NCBI RefSeq assembly: GCF_005543295.1
Contig: NZ_SRSG01000009.1
Span: 1-64,000 of the forward strand
Length of the DNA: 64,000 nucleotides
Source: Halalkalirubrum salinum
Lineage (GTDB): Archaea; Halobacteriota; Halobacteria; Halobacteriales; Haloferacaceae
Direction of reading: 5' to 3'
Part shown: piece after piece, positions 8,643 to 15,663 of the stretch
How the letters are laid out: each line of letters begins with the position of its first letter
How positions within the stretch are numbered: the stretch's first letter is position 1
Made by a program: the position numbers and the translations under genes
The notes under the pieces: generated by a model
Database searches by the model: none
Seen by the model: only the letters and a program-made list of their open reading frames with translations
Told to the model about the DNA's origin: nothing

Positions 8643-8651
8643 TTTTTAAAT
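8643..8651 (+). promoter_or_regulatory. TATA box for the gene at 8675
   Basis: TTTTTAAATA lies about 27 bases before ATG 8675, the normal spacing for a leaderless haloarchaeal transcript, and supports that start codon. Confidence 0.6.
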
Positions 8652-8674
8652 ACTAATCGAGGTCATAATTCCTC

Positions 8675-9295
8675 ATGGCTGTGGAAATCACACGCGATTT
8701 AATTGTCGAACGGTTGGGTCACGTGACGTACGACCGGTTCCTCTTTTACTTGATGGGGCCATACAAATCATTCAATCTCAACTACGTTCTCAGCGAGCAA
8801 GAGCAGCAAGAAATCGACGTGGAAGACCTTCCTGGGCCGCTTCGTCGATTATTCCAAAGCAAAGAAGCGATAGATGCGGCACAGGCACTCTTGCGACGAG
8901 TACAAGGAGCGCTTCGCGTGAATCCCGGAGTGAACGCGTTTCTCGCGCTTGATGTTGACGTGGATACTGATGATGTTGATGCTGCAACGCAGAGTATCGA
9001 CTACACACGGTGTAGCAACGCGACGGCGTTCATCCTGCCGTTTCTCGGGCATAATTTCGGTGTCGGAGAAGAAGCTGGAAGTATTCTAGAAGCGCTTTCT
9101 GAAACCCACGGCGACCGGTTGATTTTTATGCACGAGGATGACGTTACGAGTGCGATGATACGATCGGCGCAGATGCGATGGGACTTGCGGGTAGAAACAT
9201 ACGAGAATGAGTCAGAGCTCGTTTCGAAGCTTCGAATGTTCGCCGGCGGTATCATGCATCAAGAACGCCGGGGAGATCTCGCACCGTTAGATTGA
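8675..9295 (+). CDS. Haloarchaeal protein with possible nucleoside-hydrolase/TIR-like fold
   Basis: A 206-residue cytosolic protein of a family that I recognise only as a haloarchaeal DUF. It begins with a hydrophobic strand FLFYLMGPY (about residues 22-30), has a helical middle, and then a Rossmann-like stretch: CSNATAFILPFLGHNFGVGEEAG (113-135) with two Glu at 132-133, followed by DRLIFMHEDDV and DLRVETY. A GP(Y/M) after the first strand and a GxxxEhG motif are also seen in nucleoside 2-deoxyribosyltransferases and related NAD/nucleotide glycosidases, so a nucleotide-cleaving role is possible but unproven. It lies divergent from a winged-helix regulator and just outside an integrated element. 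Confidence 0.7.
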   Translation: MAVEITRDLIVERLGHVTYDRFLFYLMGPYKSFNLNYVLSEQEQQEIDVEDLPGPLRRLFQSKEAIDAAQALLRRVQGALRVNPGVNAFLALDVDVDTDDVDAATQSIDYTRCSNATAFILPFLGHNFGVGEEAGSILEALSETHGDRLIFMHEDDVTSAMIRSAQMRWDLRVETYENESELVSKLRMFAGGIMHQERRGDLAPLD

Positions 9296-9596
9296 GTTTA
9301 CGCAGAATTGCGAGGGAAGGAATTCAAGTTTCATTCGCACGAACTCGTCGCTTTCATATTGGCAGTCCTGCCTGGAAGCAGGTCCTGACGTGAGGCCAAC
9401 CCCGGATGATTTCCCGTCGATTTTGCCGATCGCCAGACAGCGATCGGGTTTTCCATTGAGATTCATTGCCTCCGAGAAAACCGGAATCGACAGACAGCGT
9501 CGGGGCCAATACCCCGTTTGAGACGAATTGCCTTCGAACATAGGTTTACGTCTGGTTAGCCACGCAAAAACCAGCAGAATGCGACGCGATCGGAGT
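9296..9596. other. Spacer left of the integrated element
   Basis: About 300 bases between the 206-residue gene and the left attachment repeat. A minus-strand frame ending at 9287 is open and moderately protein-like over its last 60 codons, but it runs through the attachment repeat, has no recognisable domain and no good start. I see nothing here that I can call a gene. Confidence 0.4.
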
Positions 9597-9637
9597 GCTC
9601 CTATGGGGATTTGAACCCCAGTCATTGCCGTGAGAGG
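9597..9637 (-). repeat. Left attachment site (partial tRNA-Glu copy)
   Basis: On the minus strand this is the 3' portion of tRNA-Glu(CTC), from the anticodon stem through the T-arm to the acceptor end, with one substitution in the acceptor strand. The sequence on the 5' side does not continue as a tRNA, so it is an attachment repeat and not a second functional tRNA. Confidence 0.75.
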
Positions 9638-9916
9638 CCGCAGTGATTCGCACCGCGTACAAGTCTGTCTCTCAATCAGATCCCCCTGGAACTCGGGTTC
9701 TGATCTGTTACAATAGACGTGTTCAGCAGGTAAGTACTTAAAACACCTAGACGATTGCCGCACTGGCAAGTGGTCTTAGAACGATTCACACCTCAAACCT
9801 CAGCATATTAGAGCACACCAATGGGGTTATAGAATAGTTCACATTGTCTGAAACCCACAACAAATGGGGTACAAAACACAGAGGATGTAGTCAACACAGA
9901 GCAGTCGGAAGTTCCA

Positions 9917-10087
9917 TTAAGCGGTGCGTTGGTCGTATTGTTTGACCAACACTCGGAGCCACCACAGTTTCAGGCCGACGCTGGCCACGACACCCAGTGT
10001 CGCTCCCGTTGGTGACTGACGCCATGCGGCGTATATAAATCCAAGGGCACCGGCGGTGTTACAGACGTTCGGATAGTCGGGCCCCAC
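9917..10087 (-). pseudogene. C-terminal fragment of a DUF6653-like membrane protein
   Basis: A 56-residue open frame from a possible GTG start. It encodes DYPNVCNTAGALGFIYAAWR, then TGATLGVVASVGLKLWWLRVLV and a short basic tail. This matches my memory of the C-terminal end of haloarchaeal DUF6653 membrane proteins (YPN ... LKLWFV..LV..YD), which are about three times longer. The first two thirds are missing, so it is probably a remnant carried by or trapped in the integrated element. The in-frame upstream stop is 12 bases before the GTG. Confidence 0.45.
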
Positions 10088-10162
10088 CGATCGATTCTAC
10101 CCGATCTGATTTGAATCAGCAGTAGTTCACTCGACTACTCTTGTATATATGAGATCCATCCA

Positions 10163-10170
10163 AATATATA
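10163..10170 (+). promoter_or_regulatory. TATA box of the winged-helix cassette
   Basis: AATATATAA lies about 30 bases before ATG 10197 in a very AT-rich spacer. It fits a leaderless transcript covering the three tightly packed genes that follow. Confidence 0.55.
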
Positions 10171-10196
10171 ATTGATAGTAGTGACTACCTCAGTAT

Positions 10197-10754
10197 ATGA
10201 CTGAATCTGGCCTGGGATCGTGGACTGATGATCTCTCTGCACGAGAGCGCGTCAGACAGATTGCGACGACGCTCACTGAGGATCGCTCTGTTGAATGGGT
10301 GCGAAAAGAAGCGCAGATCTCCTCGTGGCAAACTGCGAAAGATGAGTTGGAGATGCTTGTTGAATTCGGACAACTACAGGCTGTCGAGGGTGATGATGGC
10401 AACAGAAGATATGCGCCAAACTACCAGCTCCGGTATTTCAATGAAATAACGGAGTTAATTAACACACATACCCGCGAAGAACTTCGTGAAGAAATCGCAA
10501 CGATCCAAGCAGACATTGACGAGTGGAAACACGAATTCGCGGTCGAATCAAGCGATGAATTAGAATCGACGCTCACTAATGACGACCTCAATAGTGAGGC
10601 CGTACGGCATCGCAATCGCGTGCTTCGACAGTGGGAGCACTCCGAGGACAACAAACGTCTACTCGCTCATGCGCTTGAACTCTACGACGATGCTCGTGAA
10701 CTCTACTCAGGCGAGGACGGCTCATCAAACTCGTCGATCCCGCTCTCGCAGTAA
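10197..10754 (+). CDS. Winged-helix plus helical protein of haloarchaeal plasmids
   Basis: A 185-residue protein. Residues about 15-85 form a winged helix (RVRQIATTLTEDRSVEWV, then KDELEMLVEFGQLQAV), followed by a long charged helical region (about 90-175) of the kind that dimerises or coils. I recall this family as DUF7342-type, common on haloarchaeal plasmids and islands and usually followed by a specific small partner gene, as is the case here. Its stop codon directly abuts the start of the next gene, so the two are almost certainly co-translated. Role unknown; DNA binding is likely from the fold. Confidence 0.75.
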   Translation: MTESGLGSWTDDLSARERVRQIATTLTEDRSVEWVRKEAQISSWQTAKDELEMLVEFGQLQAVEGDDGNRRYAPNYQLRYFNEITELINTHTREELREEIATIQADIDEWKHEFAVESSDELESTLTNDDLNSEAVRHRNRVLRQWEHSEDNKRLLAHALELYDDARELYSGEDGSSNSSIPLSQ

Positions 10755-11261
10755 ATGATCTTTCTCGCAAATCGCGCCAATCTCGATAAGCGAACGCTGC
10801 TCACACGAATTCATAACTGGTTACAGACGCAAACCACCACGCGGGATTCTCCGGTTGAGCAAGTGTGGTATCATCCCTCTCAACGGAACAAACTCAGCGT
10901 CCGAGCCACAGTCATCCCGGAGGCGTTTCTTCAGGCGTCGTATCCAACTGCCGAGGCAGAGTTGCAGATCTCATTTGATTTTCCGCAGGGCTATGCGTAC
11001 GATTTTTACAGAATTCAGTGGGTTGAACCAGATCGGAACCTCATGCTTGGATGGCACCAGGACGAAACCCACATGGATCTCGGCGAGTGTCACTTCCAAA
11101 TTGATTATCACGGCGACACTGTACAGAGAGCCTCGGCCACATTTCTTGACTCACATCCGTTGAATGTCCTCGACCAACGAATCGACGATCTTGTCGGCGT
11201 AATTGACGCCCTCGTGTGGGAAGATACAATCCCACAACTGCCGACAGCGGCCGTGAGATGA
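10755..11261 (+). CDS. Partner protein of the winged-helix gene
   Basis: A 168-residue soluble protein beginning exactly after the stop of the upstream gene. It has alternating beta-type segments (RNKLSVRATVIPEAFL, AELQISFDFPQGYAYDFYRI, LMLGWHQDETHMDLGECH, FQIDY) that suggest a compact beta-rich fold, and ends with a helix containing DDLVGVIDALV. I recognise it only as the usual companion of the preceding family. No catalytic motif is evident, although several His and Asp residues cluster in its middle (GWHQDETHMDLGECH). Confidence 0.7.
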   Translation: MIFLANRANLDKRTLLTRIHNWLQTQTTTRDSPVEQVWYHPSQRNKLSVRATVIPEAFLQASYPTAEAELQISFDFPQGYAYDFYRIQWVEPDRNLMLGWHQDETHMDLGECHFQIDYHGDTVQRASATFLDSHPLNVLDQRIDDLVGVIDALVWEDTIPQLPTAAVR

Positions 11262-11491
11262 AAGATCGCTCGCTGTGGGACGCCCAACGATGTATCGCAC
11301 TCCAATACCTACTCCCGAGATCACTCGACGACTGCATGAGTGCGACCTGGAGACGAGTACCGAGGTACGGGACTGATTCACATAGCACAGCAGACACAAC
11401 CAGTCCGGGAAAACGAGCACTGAGAAGGGCCGATAGTAGACTCACGGCCGGGCAGTCGGACTCACAGCATGACCATATCGTATCCAACTAA
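11258..11491 (+). CDS. Small ORF overlapping the cassette's second gene
   Basis: A 77-codon frame whose ATG overlaps the upstream TGA (ATGA), the pattern of translational coupling. The first 35 residues (MKDRSLWDAQRCIALQYLLP, then SLDDCMSATW) look protein-like; the rest is Ser/Thr/Arg-rich low complexity. It may be a genuine third gene of the cassette that has lost its end, or a chance frame. I do not recognise it. Confidence 0.35.
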   Translation: MKDRSLWDAQRCIALQYLLPRSLDDCMSATWRRVPRYGTDSHSTADTTSPGKRALRRADSRLTAGQSDSQHDHIVSN

Positions 11492-11646
11492 CAACAATCA
11501 GGCACATAGCCGCGTGAATGAGGGGCCGTACGTGCAGGCGATCGCGTAGCTAAATTTGGGAGAGATACACGCAGTTCAGGTCGCCGATTAGTACACCTAT
11601 AGGGCATCATACTTTTCGTTTTCACTTTCACTGTGGTCGGCACAGG

Positions 11647-11655
11647 TATTTATAA
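11647..11655 (+). promoter_or_regulatory. TATA box for the zinc-finger gene
   Basis: TATTTATAAG in the spacer before the small zinc-finger gene. A transcript starting about 25 bases downstream would carry a leader of about 45 bases to ATG 11721. Confidence 0.5.
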
Positions 11656-11720
11656 GCAGAACACAAAGTTGTAATTGGAACTTGGGCATTGTCACACGCT
11701 CCAAGTTCCTCCCCTTACCC

Positions 11721-11870
11721 ATGTCACAAGCAGCAACCAGTCTCGGTACGTGCCCCTTCTGTGGGACGCTGGTCTCGCCAAGCGAGATACTTATCGAATA
11801 CAAAGTTGAAGGTGAGCACCGCCTGTACGCTGAATGCTCTGACTGTAAGGAGCCAGTTCGGCCAGAATAA
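11721..11870 (+). CDS. Small zinc-ribbon protein
   Basis: A 49-residue protein with two CxxC knuckles: CPFC near residue 11 and CSDC near 39, separated by a hydrophobic strand (ILIEYKVEGEHRLYAE). This is the typical haloarchaeal zinc-ribbon micro-protein seen on plasmids and islands; I recall the family as DUF7837. Such proteins often act as nucleic-acid or protein adaptors, but no function is known here. The frame is open upstream to a TTG at 11682, but MSQAATSLG is the usual beginning of the family. Confidence 0.7.
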   Translation: MSQAATSLGTCPFCGTLVSPSEILIEYKVEGEHRLYAECSDCKEPVRPE

Positions 11871-12114
11871 TCGTCACTTCCCGAGCGTACGCGACTGTTT
11901 GAGCTACCACTGCCCCATCACATACGATAGACACAGGACTTGTGAAGGGCCCCAGGATCACGCATGAGCAGTACGACAGGCGTTCGATGATTCCGAGTAC
12001 TGCATAGCAATGCATGTAACACCTCCTCTGGGCCACCCCAATGCAACAAGATTTCTGTACTAAAGTCAGCGTCTACATCTACAGACAATTAGGCAGCATC
12101 ACGCAGTAGGCAAT
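11871..12114. other. Spacer inside the integrated element
   Basis: About 240 bases between the convergent zinc-ribbon gene and the truncated ATPase. No open frame, hairpin or repeat that I would call. Confidence 0.4.
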
Positions 12115-13113
12115 TCAATTGAATAATCCACGGACTTTGTTGAGTATGCCGTCATCAGGTGCTGTTTCATTCGTTTCTGTGGTGGGGTCGCTACTAATTC
12201 GTCTATCTAATTCAACGCCAGTAGGCACCTCTCCTAGCCAGTCTAAGAACTCATCTGGGGATTTGATCAACAGATCTCGACCACGTCGCTCAACGCGTGC
12301 AACCGTAGGCGGATCACGGGCGTACGTGTAGGTGTCTGTAGACATCTCTTCGGGGAATGACACACGTAGCCGTTCGCCCTGATCTTCTGTTGCAACATCC
12401 TCTCGTTTGAGCAGGTCAAACCACCGATCACGACCCGCATCGTGCTCACGCTCGGCTGGCCGACGCGGGAACCACGCTGGTACATCACGGTCAGCATAGT
12501 CGTACAGTTCTAACATCACTGTTCGAGCTGTTCGTAGCGCATCATCATCGTTCGAGAGTGTCAGCTCACGCGTCAGCATTTTGTGAGTGAACCAGAGAAA
12601 CACCGGGTTGTCCTGCTCAATCAGGCGATTCACTTCGGCTTCGCCTTTGTAGCTCGTATCGAAATTCACGTTGAAATGCAGGATCTTCGATCGGTTCCGA
12701 AACCATTCGTCGGGCCGCTTATCATTGCTAATGAAGGCAAACAACGGGTAACTTGCGTCTGGCGTCCAATTGCCCCAATAATTCCGGAATGTATCTAATC
12801 GATTCACGGTCGTTTTCGTGATGTCATCGACAACGACAGGGAACGCAGTATTCGTAGAGCGCATTCCACGAACCTTTCGCTTGCCGACTTCATCCGCATC
12901 AACCGGATTCAACACCCGTCCACCACTGATCATTGACAGAGCAAACTGCGCGAACGTTCCTTTCCCCGCGTCGGATTCGCCGAGGATATAGAGATTCGGA
13001 AGCGTCTTATCAAGATCAATCCCATAGTGGTCATAGAACGCCGCGTCGCGGACGTGATGAAAACAGGCGATTTGCCCGCAAAAATCATGCTCCGATGGGG
13101 ATTTGAACCCCAG
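12115..13113 (-). pseudogene. 5'-truncated AAA+ (superfamily 3-like) replication ATPase
   Basis: The frame is open from within the tRNA attachment repeat (just after TGA 13114-13116) to 12115. Before the first ATG (12933) it encodes a Walker A motif, ILGESDAGKGTFAQ; after it come a Walker B-like strand FPVVVDDI and a sensor/motif C-like PLFAFISNDK. This order fits superfamily 3/D5-type helicase ATPases of plasmids and viruses. The primase or N-terminal domain expected upstream is absent and no start codon precedes Walker A, so the gene was cut at the attachment site. The C-terminal part (about 270 residues) is intact and could still be translated from ATG 12933, but without Walker A. Confidence 0.65.
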
Positions 13114-13162
13114 TCATTGCCGTGAGAGGGCAATATGATTGGCCGGACTACACCATCGGAGC
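13089..13162 (-). tRNA. tRNA-Glu (anticodon CTC)
   Basis: A complete cloverleaf reads on the minus strand. The 7-bp acceptor stem pairs GCTCCGA with TCGGAGC, the anticodon stem TTGCC/GGCAA closes the loop CTCTCAC with anticodon CTC, and the T-arm is GGGGTTCAAATCCCC. No CCA is encoded and there is no intron. The 3' half serves as the integration site of the element on its left; the gene remains whole because the element restored the 3' end. Confidence 0.92.
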
Positions 13163-13375
13163 GCATTCGATCGTAGCCCACAATACAGTAAAACAGTTGC
13201 GTTTCGATCGACCCGTGCGTCAGTTCCGCACAGTAACACGCCGGGTTGGTAAAACGAGTTCGGACGCCGACAGCGTGGACGAACAGTGGTGTGGTCAGTC
13301 ACGGAAACGATCGGACACGCATCGACGACCAGCCGCAGGCAATGCGACTGGATCCAGTGTAACTCAACGAACCGC

Positions 13376-14437
13376 TCAGTCGGCGGTGACAGCCGTTCCC
13401 TTGTCAACGAGGCCGAGCACATCGTCGAAGAACCCAAGCGAGTCGTGTGGGCCAGGGTTGGCTTCGGGATGGTACTGCCGGGTGATGATGCCGTGTTCCT
13501 CACTGGCGAGCCCCTCGGCGGTTTCGTCGTTGACGTTGATCTGAGTGACGTCCAGGTTGCCGGGATCCGACACCGTGTAGCCGTGATTTTGGGTCGTCAT
13601 GACGACCTGGCCGGATTCGACGTCCATGACCGGTTGGTTCACACCGCGGTGGCCGAAGGCCATCTTTGCAGTGTCCCCGTCGAACGCACGGGCGACAATC
13701 TGTTGGCCAAGACAGATGCCGGCGATCGGCAACTCGCCGGTGAACGTCTCCACGAGCGACTGCGCTTGCGTGAAGTTCGCCGGATCGCCCGGGCCGTTCG
13801 AGATGAAGAGCACGTCCGGGTCGACCGCACGCACGTCTTCGGCGCTTGCGTCGTACGGCAGGACGTGAACGTCAGCGCCGCGCTCGTTCAGCGAGCTGAT
13901 AATCGATCCCTTCGCACCACAGTCGATGAGCGCAACGTCGTACTCACCGCCACCCAGATGGACCGTGTGCTCGACGGTGGTGACGCGCTTGCCGATATCG
14001 ATGTGTTCGCTCATGCCCTTACACTCGGCGAGTTCGGCTTTCGCTGCCTCGGGCGTTGCGTCTGGACCCGCAGCGATGCCGCATTTCATCGCCCCATCCT
14101 CACGGATCGCCGTGACGAGTTCGCGGGTGTCGAGGTGGTCGATCGCAGGCACGCCGGCCTCGGTCAACCACTCGGCGACGTCGTCGGTGAACTCCTTGGC
14201 AACCGCCGCGCGTGGGTGGACTCGGTCTGATTCGAATCGCTCCGATCGCACGCCGTAGTTGCCGATCAACGGGTACGAGAACGTGAGCACCTGCTCCTCG
14301 TAGGAAGGATCGGTGAGGCTCTCTTCGTACCCCGTGTACGCGGTTGTAAACACCAGTTCGCCGCGGGTGCGCCCCGGCGCACGGCAGCGGGCTTGCACCA
14401 CGCTCCCGTCGGCCAGCGCGAGGTAGGCGTCCGACAT
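13376..14437 (-). CDS. carA: Carbamoyl-phosphate synthase small subunit
   Basis: A 353-residue glutamine amidotransferase subunit that hydrolyses glutamine and passes ammonia to CarB for carbamoyl phosphate, used in pyrimidine and arginine synthesis. The N-terminal CPSase domain (about 1-140) has LVFTTAYTGYEESLTDPSY. The class I glutaminase domain holds the nucleophile Cys242 in GICLGQQ and the His323/Glu325 pair in QYHPEANPGPHD. Length is normal for archaeal CarA. carB is not next to it: downstream lies the tRNA with the integrated element, and upstream a divergent Lrp-type regulator that is a natural candidate for its control. Confidence 0.96.
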   Translation of the reverse strand: MSDAYLALADGSVVQARCRAPGRTRGELVFTTAYTGYEESLTDPSYEEQVLTFSYPLIGNYGVRSERFESDRVHPRAAVAKEFTDDVAEWLTEAGVPAIDHLDTRELVTAIREDGAMKCGIAAGPDATPEAAKAELAECKGMSEHIDIGKRVTTVEHTVHLGGGEYDVALIDCGAKGSIISSLNERGADVHVLPYDASAEDVRAVDPDVLFISNGPGDPANFTQAQSLVETFTGELPIAGICLGQQIVARAFDGDTAKMAFGHRGVNQPVMDVESGQVVMTTQNHGYTVSDPGNLDVTQINVNDETAEGLASEEHGIITRQYHPEANPGPHDSLGFFDDVLGLVDKGTAVTAD

Positions 14438-14533
14438 TACGAGTTACGTATGGTTGGTCGGCAATAAGTGCGTCGTTCGAAGTTGAGTTACGAAATTCGT
14501 AATTGGTAAGTCACCGCAGTGTGGACGTGCCGT

Positions 14534-14947
14534 ATGGACGACCTCGATCGCCAGATCCTCGACATCCTGCGGCGCGACGCCCGCACGCCGTACACCGAAA
14601 TCGCCGCACGGGTCGGGACATCAGAAGGAACCGTCAGGAACCGCGTCGATCGGCTCACAAACGACGGGATCATCGAGCGATTCACCGTCACAACCCAGAC
14701 AGGCAACGTGAAAGCGATGATCGAGGTCTCCGTCGAAATGAACGTCAACACCAGTAAGGTTAGCGAGCAGATGGCAGAGTGGGAGGAAGTGGACTTCGTC
14801 TGGCAGGTCTCCGGCGAGGAAGATATCGTCCTCGTTGTTGACTGCGTTGACACCCGTGCGGTGAACGAGCTGATCACACAGGCCCGCGAGCTCGACGAGG
14901 TCAAACGAACGAAGACGCGACTCATTCTCGACGAACGGCTCGGGTAA
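14534..14947 (+). CDS. Lrp/AsnC-family regulator
   Basis: A 137-residue regulator starting MDDLDRQILDILRRDARTPY. The N-terminal winged helix (about 1-60) has the recognition helix SEGTVRNRVDRLTNDGII; the C-terminal RAM/effector domain (about 65-137) shows the usual beta-alpha-beta pattern (KAMIEVSVEMN, VDFVWQVSGEEDIVLVV, KTRLIL). Such proteins form octamers and sense amino acids. It is divergent from carA with under 100 bases between starts, so regulation of carA by an amino acid or nucleotide signal is plausible. The five codons upstream of the chosen ATG do not look conserved. Confidence 0.9.
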   Translation: MDDLDRQILDILRRDARTPYTEIAARVGTSEGTVRNRVDRLTNDGIIERFTVTTQTGNVKAMIEVSVEMNVNTSKVSEQMAEWEEVDFVWQVSGEEDIVLVVDCVDTRAVNELITQARELDEVKRTKTRLILDERLG

Positions 14948-15065
14948 CGTTCGGGTTGATAACAGCGGAGTATTGAGGCGATCGACCGACTGTTGAGGCG
15001 ATCGATCGACCGATGTCCCGCGCGCGATCGAACCCTTATTGACCCCGCTGGCCGTTCATGCGTGC

Positions 15066-15638
15066 ATGAGCACCGACGAAGCCGCGAACGAGCGCGGCGA
15101 AGTCCACAAGAACGCCCGCCAAGATGTCATTGCCGTCGATCCAGACGACAACGAAGAGGGGCTCGTCAACCGTCTCGATGCCCACACCGGCGACGGCGTC
15201 AGACACCGAGCGTTTACCTGTCTCGTATTCGACCACGATGGACGAATTCTGCTCGCACAGCGATCGCCCGACAAGCGCCTGTGGGACACCCACTGGGACG
15301 GGACTGTTGCCTCTCATCCAGTCGAGGGACAATCACAAAAAGACGCCACCGAACAGCGTCTCGAAGAGGAACTCGGGATCACTCCCGACCAGTACAACGA
15401 CCTCCGCATCACCGATAAGTTCGAGTACAAACGCTACTATCCGAACGAAGGCGTCGAGTGGGAGGTCTGTGCAGTCCTGAAGGTGACACTCGACGACACC
15501 TCACTCGACCCAGACGAGGCAGAGATCGGCGGGATGCTGTGGGTCGACTACGAGCACCTCCACACGCACCCGAAGCTGTACCGCCAACTGCGGCTGTGTC
15601 CGTGGTTCGAGATTGCGATGCGCCGAGATTTTGAGTAG
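15066..15638 (+). CDS. idi: Isopentenyl-diphosphate delta-isomerase, type I-like
   Basis: A 190-residue Nudix-fold enzyme that interconverts IPP and DMAPP for archaeal lipid and carotenoid synthesis. The Nudix-like region includes TCLVFDHDGRILLAQRS, then RLWDTHWDGT, and the acidic EWEVCAVL (Glu131 and Glu133 align with the metal/catalytic glutamates of the bacterial enzyme). The position of the bacterial catalytic Cys (SVCGHP) reads VASHP here, so that Cys is absent while the metal-binding His84 is kept. The family is clear; activity as a classical type I enzyme is less certain. Confidence 0.88.
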   Translation: MSTDEAANERGEVHKNARQDVIAVDPDDNEEGLVNRLDAHTGDGVRHRAFTCLVFDHDGRILLAQRSPDKRLWDTHWDGTVASHPVEGQSQKDATEQRLEEELGITPDQYNDLRITDKFEYKRYYPNEGVEWEVCAVLKVTLDDTSLDPDEAEIGGMLWVDYEHLHTHPKLYRQLRLCPWFEIAMRRDFE

Positions 15639-15663
15639 TCGCCGGCGTCAAGAATTGAGTCGG

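Larger units (their letters stand above)
9597..13129. mobile_element. Decayed integrated element in tRNA-Glu
   Basis: A 41-base direct repeat (9597-9637 and 13089-13129, 40 of 41 bases identical) bounds this segment. The right copy is the 3' part of an intact tRNA-Glu; the left copy has no 5' half, as expected after site-specific integration into a tRNA. The interior is more AT-rich than its surroundings and carries plasmid/virus-type genes: a winged-helix cassette, a small zinc-finger gene and a truncated AAA+ replication ATPase. No integrase, replication origin or structural gene is visible, so it is a remnant or an element mobilised by enzymes supplied elsewhere. Repeat-to-repeat length is about 3.5 kb. 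Confidence 0.75.

Noticed and set aside
9597-9637. A second tRNA-Glu gene
   Set aside because: Only the 3' part is present; the 5' half, D-arm and acceptor partner are missing, so it is an attachment repeat.
9287-9769. A 160-codon minus-strand gene across the left attachment site
   Set aside because: It runs straight through the tRNA-derived repeat, has mixed composition and no recognisable domain; only its last 60 codons look at all protein-like.
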